A stretch of DNA of 64,000 nt, taken from NCBI GenBank assembly GCA_963971425.1, contig OZ020517.1:10542501-10606500 (forward strand), in the 5' to 3' direction. The notes under the pieces were generated by a model. The model was given only the letters and a program-made list of their open reading frames with translations, was not told the origin of the DNA and searched no databases. The DNA comes from Bryoerythrophyllum caledonicum (lineage: Eukaryota; Streptophyta; Bryopsida; Pottiales; Pottiaceae). Of the stretch, positions 58,582 to 64,000 are shown one piece after another. A program made the translations under genes and the position numbers. Position 1 is the first letter of the stretch. Each line of letters starts with the position of its first letter.

Positions 58582-59602
58582 ATGCAGAACGAGGAGGGCG
58601 ATAACGTCGATCTCTACATCCCCAGGAAGTGGTAAGAGCACCTCGCAAACCCCTCCCGCTTTCATGCTTTTACAACAACAGACGGGTGTCAAGTTTTGTT
58701 GGCAGCAGGGAGCTCTCTCTCCTGCGTCAGTGAGGAAGGTGAAGTTTTGTTGCTGAATCTCCGTTTCCGGTTCCGGTCGTCGATGTGAAATTTTCATGTT
58801 CGAGGTTGAAACCCTAACTTGCGAGTGAAACCCTAATTATTGGCTGGATTCTGAGCTGTTTGGTTTCTGTTGCAGCTCGTCAACCAACAGGTTGATTACT
58901 TCCAAGGATGTTTCGTCGGTGCAGCTGAACGTGGGCCATGTCGACGAGAACGGTGTCTACACCGGACAGTTCACCACCTTCGCCTTGTGCGGGTTCGTCC
59001 GTGCTCAGGTTCGTTGATTTTATTTTTATTTTTTATTTTTTTAACCTCAGACTAGTTTGAGAAGGATTTTTGGTGAATGAGGGGGAGTATTTAATTTCGA
59101 TGTGTTTATCTTGATCAGTGTGTCTCGTTAAGTGTGAAGTCTCCATTCATCTTGATCAGTATGTCTGATTTCACGATAGCTTAGAGTCATCTGCAATCTC
59201 ACCCAAAGTTCCAATAAGACACCCCTTTGAGTATTTATAATCAGCCCTTAGTTAGTTTGCAGCGCTCTAAGTCAGCGCTCTAACACTAACGATGGTTTCT
59301 CATACGACCTCCTTTTTTCACTCTTGAAGACGGCGAGATCTATGTTCAGACTTGCATTTAGAGACTTAATGAACCACCAAGCGCTTTCATTGATCTCTTC
59401 GAGTATTGATCTCCTAGAGTAGTGAAAAGAGGGCGTATTTTATTGAGACTTTGGGTCGCTTCATTATGTTTGAATTTGATGAATGACTTGAATCATTTGG
59501 ATTTTGCAACTCTGAGTCGGTGGTGTTTTTCTCTGGCAGGGTGATGCCGACAGCGCCTTGGACAGGTTGTGGGCCAAGAAGAAGGCCGAGCTTGGGCAGT
59601 AG
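58582..59602 (+). CDS. RPS21: 40S ribosomal protein eS21
   Basis: Structural protein of the small ribosomal subunit in the cytosol. Three exons (58582-58631, 58876-59008, 59540-59602) with GT-AG introns and matching phases give 81 residues, the normal length. The protein starts [17 protein letters not shown], continues with [10 protein letters not shown] and [20 protein letters not shown], and ends [20 protein letters not shown], all characteristic of plant eS21. The pattern of two introns, telo-boxes and a C/T-rich 5' leader (CTCCTCTTTCGC) suits a highly expressed ribosomal gene. It is convergent with the oxygenase gene, with about 710 bases between their stop codons. It appears intact. Confidence 0.96.
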
Positions 59603-60315
59603 TAGGTGGAGTCCACCTCTTTTCTGATATCCAAGCTAGCTTCTGTGCTGGATTGAACTGTGTTTTTAATGGAGTAATCAGTTCCGACAAAAACAAACGT
59701 ACCGTGGATGTGCTTATTCTCACGCTTCCAAATGGATGTATTGACCGCGTTTTTTATCCTCCGTCGATTGATGTGTTTGAAATCTGCTTTCCTCAATCTG
59801 TCATCCAATTATTGTGGAACTGCATCAAGTCGTTTGTCATGACTCCTGAACACACTGATTAACGACTGTTGGCAGCGTTACAGTAGCATTATTCTCATGA
59901 CAGCCAGGACAACCCCATGCAACATGGTAACGTCAACGCGTCTGCTCTGTTAAATTATCTCTGCTATGGCGGCGGTGAAAGAAGAGTACACGTTGCAACA
60001 TGAGTTTGTCACAGCTTTCAGGTGCGGTGTGAATCTTCGAATTTCGTCTTATCGCAGGGCCTTGACTTAGTTGACAGAATAGTCCACAAATAATTTGCAA
60101 TCACACAAATCCCTACAGTCTCACTCGTTATCATTTGATGCAGTGATAGAGTACATGCAATGATGGGAAATGTTTATATATTTATCGTACATTACGTTAC
60201 AGAGTCCTGGCGTGTACCATGATCTTGCAGGTGATTGTGGTGAGGCACCAGCTGAACTGGAGAAAGAGTCGCATTCTGAAAGTGCACATGGCCTCCATTT
60301 TTCTATTGCAAACAA

Positions 60316-61786
60316 CTAGGCTGTGTGTTTCACAGTCCTCGAAGGCCAGGTCGCAAACCCAGCCTCCCAGAAGCCGCCGCTGTTGATATACGTGCGCTGC
60401 AGCCACCGATCCCCTCCGTCATACTTGGGCTCGTAAGGGCTCCGCCCATGGCACGCCTTCTTCTGGTTCACCAGCAAGAAGTCGCCGCTCCCCAGCCACA
60501 CGCCCTCCACCACCTTCGCCGCAAGCTGTTTAGCTCTGCTGTACGCCTCCACCGCCTCCTCGCTTCCCTGCACCGTCTCGTCGAACCCGCGGAACCCGAC
60601 CAGATCCTCCTCGAAGATGTTGAACTTGGGGTGATCCTCCGGGCCTTCGATGACGTGTGCGGAGAATGAGAATGCAGACGCCCATGTGATTCGCTGCGTG
60701 CGGAGGATGTTGATGTCGGTGGGAGAGAGCAGTTTGTAGAGCTTTCTGTTGTCATAGAGGAGTGTCTCGCCCTTCTTGTTGCGGTCGCCGCGGATGCCGA
60801 TGAACGCGATCACGTTGGGGAAGATCTCGCGGGGCATTTGGAAGAAGTCGACGTGCATGTCGAGGAGCGTCCGGCTGCCTTCAGCGCTTACCTGATCGGG
60901 CGCGAAGGTGAGAATCTCAACAAGGAAATGCCACATATAAGCAGAAAAAGACCATCTGGCTCGTTCTCACATTGCAAGTGATGCTATCTCTCTTCAATTG
61001 TTTTCCTCTCTATCACTTGGGCGTTGATAACAACAATGGTGACCGAGGGACAATTCGAGGCTCGTGTAAAAGTACTGTATGGTATAATGAGTAGAGGGGA
61101 GAAAAACCGAAGAGAGATGGCACAACTGGACTCACCTGGGCTTCTTTACCAGGGACAGTGTAAATGTCGCGCACAAGCAGCCCCATCCCGGTCCTCGCGC
61201 CGCGCACCACCGAGAACGTGAACACCTGCCCCACAATCCTCCCAATCCCCACCAACCACGTCTCGCTCATACACCGCCCGCTCTTGAGGAGACTGCAATC
61301 CGCACCCGTGGGCGGAAGTTCCCGGTCGATGGGCAAGCCGCGGATGACGAGCGCCGGGGGCGCGTCGGGGTCGTCGATGAAGCCTTCAAGCGCCAAGACG
61401 AGCTCACGAGGCAGCCACTTGCGCACCAGGGTGTGCGCCGAGGTCACGAAGCGCTCGATCTCGGCGTCGTCGACCGTGGTGGCGAGATCGGGAGCCCACG
61501 TTGCTGCCACCCGGTTGTAGTCGGATTCGAACCCAGTCAGCGACTCGGGCGGGATGGCGACTTCCACCACTGTCGGAGGAGAGGTGGCCACGGCTTCTTC
61601 CTCCATTCGCAAGCTCATTGCAGCGGTGGTGGTTCTTCCGCGGGATTTGGTGGTAGAATTAGTCGATGGTGGAGAACGATGGAGTCGAGACGTGAGCGAG
61701 GTGGGATTCAGGAGCCGTGGAACTGCGGTGCTCTCGGTGGTTCTGCACAAACTAGTACCGGGTGAAATCAGGGTTAGGGCTGCCAT
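60316..61786 (-). CDS. L-asparagine oxygenase/clavaminate synthase-like Fe(II)/2OG oxygenase
   Basis: Two exons on the minus strand (61136-61786 and 60316-60891, strong CAG/GTGAGT donor, phase 0) give 408 residues. This family hydroxylates free or carrier-bound amino acids (Asn, Arg and related) using Fe(II), 2-oxoglutarate and oxygen. Visible: ALVIRGLPIDRELPPTG (typical of AsnO/VioC proteins), RTGMGLLVRDIYTVPG, iron ligands His230-Val-Asp232 in LLDMHVDFF, distal His365 in CHGRSPYEPKYDGGDRW, and Arg379 14 residues later, the spacing expected for 2-oxoglutarate binding. Bacterial AsnO-type enzymes usually have His-x-Glu; here it is His-x-Asp, as in most 2OG oxygenases. The first 55-65 residues are rich in Ser, Thr and Arg and poor in acidic residues, like a plastid transit peptide. 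The start at 61786 is the first usable ATG; an in-frame stop lies just upstream. The substrate is not known. Confidence 0.85.
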
Positions 61787-62200
61787 CGCCACAGCTTCAA
61801 GAATTTCTTCAGAGAAGCGTCAGATGCGCCCCAGCTCAACCTGCATGCACGCCAACATTCCCACACATGACTCCCAGATGGAGAGAACAAAACAAACGAA
61901 AGGCTAACCATGATCATGACAAAAACGACTCCAACTGTTCGGACACTTCCACAACCATTGCTACTCTTTCACCCTCCAAATCTTAATTCATCAGTACTAG
62001 CGGCGGTTGAATTCTCTCAAACGTCGGAGCTGGATTACAATGGTGAAGCTGCTGCTTGCGAGCACATTACGATACTTCAGTGAGCCCTCCAACCACAGGC
62101 TCACAATCCTCTAACCCCACATAATCTAGTCGTGGAGTAACCAACCTCGGAACCCCAACCACAGTCAAATTGAGGCCTAAGTTCGATGGAAAGTACTCAC

Positions 62201-62294
62201 CTGGAGTGCTGCGAGCGTGGTCCTGCGAGTGCTGCGAGAACTTGTCGTGGCGAAGGTCGCCTTGCGAAGGCGGTGAGCTTGGCAGTGCGGCCAT
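62201..62294 (-). other. Possible upstream exon / uORF of the oxygenase gene
   Basis: On the minus strand an ATG at 62294 opens MAALPSSPPSQGDLRHDKFS and runs into a strong donor (CCAG/GTGAGTAC) at 62201/62200. The nearest good acceptor is GCATGCAG at about 61842. Joined this way the frame stops at once, so this would be a 5' UTR intron with a 32-codon upstream ORF ahead of the oxygenase start. RNA evidence is needed to settle it. Confidence 0.4.
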
Positions 62295-62591
62295 TGTGCG
62301 ACGCCCAGCGTGAAAAATCTGGAGGTGGAAAAGCAGCTCCACGACACGAAAACACACGGCGAGGTGCGATGCTCGTGGACGTCCACCACCTTTTTGCACC
62401 CCACGGGATGTACGGAGTACGTGTATTTGTATTCTGAATATGATTACATGTATTCAGCTGTATTCTATATTCCAGATACGCCTGAATACATGATAGAAAG
62501 AGGCTGCAACTAGCAGTAAATGCACCGTCAGTAACAACATGTATTGGTTCTACAGTGTCTATCCTTGAGAGGGGGAAGTACACCGTTCCGT

Positions 62592-62779
62592 GAATATAGT
62601 GTAGACGAGACTATTTGAAATTTCCTACACTAATTGGAAATTTACATGCAATTGTTGACTGACACACACTTGCTCGAGAACAAATACCCAATCAGAACTT
62701 GGCATGCACATGCTTTGATGGAAATTTGATGGAAATTAGTGTGGGTGATCTACATCAATAATCCCTCTACACTATATTC
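62592..62779. mobile_element. Short MITE with 14-bp perfect ends
   Basis: The left end GAATATAGTGTAGA and the right end TCTACACTATATTC are exact inverted copies. Further in, CCTACACTAATT and AATTAGTGTGGG repeat the symmetry. 188 bp, non-coding. No clear target duplication. Confidence 0.6.
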
Positions 62780-63094
62780 AGTGTTTAGTGTAGTTCCATA
62801 CTCGTAACGCTTTGTCTGGTGGGCATTGCTTTAGTGGGGGTAACGAAGAGACACTTTATTCACGTCGGGCTTCCCTATGGGAAACGAAGTTCTTCGTCTT
62901 CTGGTTTATGTGATTACATGAATACAACGAATACATTTGAGTACATGTCTTTAGTTGTTCGAATGCATGTATTCGATAATCTTGATGGAGATCAACGGGA
63001 GTTGTCCCCTCCCTTTTTCTCCATCGAATAACTGATGGGTTGAAGTTTTGGGTTCAAGGTTGAGGGTCAAAAGCCTCTAGAATATCCATGTAAC

Positions 63095-63534
63095 CAAGTA
63101 ATCCTACATCCTAAATCCTTAACCCTTTCATGCCGGGTTTCCAGGAATAAAGGGTTAAGGATTTAGGATGTAGGATTACTTGTTGGCTATGGCACAACCA
63201 TAACACCATATTCATTACATTGGGAGATTGGGAGCCTTCCAAAATATTATATGAAGCTTAAGTCGACCTAAACATGCAAATGTTTAGTGAATTTACACAA
63301 TGAAATTTGTCCTATATGTACAATATGGGTACATATTCAGCTCGAGTCGAGCTGGATGTGCACAATCAATTTCTATGGGGAAGAAATTTATACCTTTCAA
63401 ATTCCTGGAAATCTCCCAATATAATGAATATGGTGTTCCATCACCTATAAGCGTAGTAGATTCTCAAATGTATTATCCACTACACTTGCAGATTGATGGT
63501 TATGCCATAGCCAACCCAACGTTGAAGGGTTAAC
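63095..63534. mobile_element. Fold-back element with long internal inverted repeats
   Basis: At the left is a perfect 34-bp hairpin (63095-63128 with 63149-63182, 20-nt loop) whose core is TTAACCCTTT...AAAGGGTTAA. Next, GTTGGCTATGGCACAACCAT with ACACCATATTCATTACATTG (63182-63230) is mirrored at about 63410-63520 (CCAATATAATGAATATGGTG, GATGGTTATGCCATAGCCAA). The centre near 63338-63356 is CAGCTCGAGTCGAGCTG. The right end is CAACGTTGAAGGGTTAA. The ends CCCTTT with TTAA resemble the TTAA elements, and the GCCAACCC..AAGGGTTAA end also occurs near 34350. Confidence 0.65.
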
Positions 63535-63550
63535 TAGGAAGAATTAAAGG

Positions 63551-64000
63551 TACCATTGGAGGAATCATTACCCTTGAAAATGGGGGGATATGTGTACTCA
63601 AAATCCAAAGATAACATACTACAAACCCTAAATTAGCTCCGGTCAACCCGACTTTCAAAATTCAAACTCTTCATATCTCATGATCTAGAAACTTGTAGAG
63701 GCTTTTAATCACACCATTTGAAGTCGCAACCTTTCAGGATATCCATGTAATCCTACACCCATGTAAACACTAAACCTTAAACCCTAAATCCTAACGTGGA
63801 AAAAATTAAATATACCATTGGAAACACCATCCCCAAAAATTAGGGAGTAGATGTACTCAAAATCCAAAAATTACATACTACAATACCCTAAATTAACCCT
63901 AGTTAACCCAATGTTAAAAAGTCAAACCCTCCATATCTCCCAATCTAAAAACTTGTAGAGGCTTTGAACCACACCATTGGAATTGCAGCCCTCGAAAATG
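63551..64000. repeat. 262-bp tandem duplication running off the window
   Basis: TACCATTGG at 63551 and 63813 begin two diverged copies that share GTACTCAAAATCCAAA, TACATACTACAA, CCCTAAATTA and AACTTGTAGAGGCTTT in order. The second copy is still running at the window end, so the array may be longer. Confidence 0.75.

Noticed and set aside
58306-58797. 163-codon minus-strand frame
   Set aside because: It is antisense to the first exon, leader and intron of the eS21 gene.

Overview
The window looks like nuclear DNA of a land plant or close streptophyte relative. Coding exons are GC-rich with GT-AG introns, a ribosomal protein promoter carries telo-box AAACCCTAA motifs, the ribosomal protein eS21 is plant-like, and the gene-poor background is AT-rich and full of small inverted-repeat elements plus one Ty1/copia element. 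I cannot name the species; a non-seed plant or charophyte is a guess from low gene density and repeat load. Two 200-N blocks are assembly gaps.

Layout: 1-18 kb is gene-poor. It holds a decayed DUF7869-type transposase-like gene (3307-5787), two BTB/POZ relics, a minisatellite of about 65 bp built on a 16-base palindrome (9.2-10.5 kb), a possible PPR relic and several TTAA-flanked elements. An F-box/kelch-type gene lies at 18.4-20.8 kb, and two of its introns consist of tandem copies of the exon-intron junction. From 25.7 to 34.5 kb there is a squalene synthase gene of about 14 exons. Its first exon is split by a young copia element (25770-31114, 5-bp target duplication GCAAC). From 35 to 42.6 kb there are only small transposons. 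At 43.0-45.3 kb a receptor-like kinase lacks an ectodomain but carries a long unrecognised C-terminal region. At 46.6-50.5 kb two tRNA-Ala(CGC) genes lie in duplicated segments next to C/T-rich minisatellites and a CENP-B-type HTH relic. At 56.3 kb there is a secreted glycine-rich protein flanked by a dispersed repeat. At 58.6-59.6 kb lies the ribosomal protein eS21 gene, convergent with a probably plastid-targeted Fe(II)/2-oxoglutarate oxygenase of the L-asparagine oxygenase/clavaminate synthase type (60.3-61.8 kb, minus strand). The window ends in a fold-back element and a 262-bp tandem repeat.

The genes do not form a pathway; they are independent eukaryotic units (sterol synthesis, ubiquitin ligase adaptor, signalling kinase, ribosome, cell wall or secreted protein, amino-acid oxygenase). 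The strongest shared theme is a family of about ten TTAA-flanked elements with ends CCCCTAAAGGACC, which supplies most of the intergenic sequence and also inserts into its own copies.
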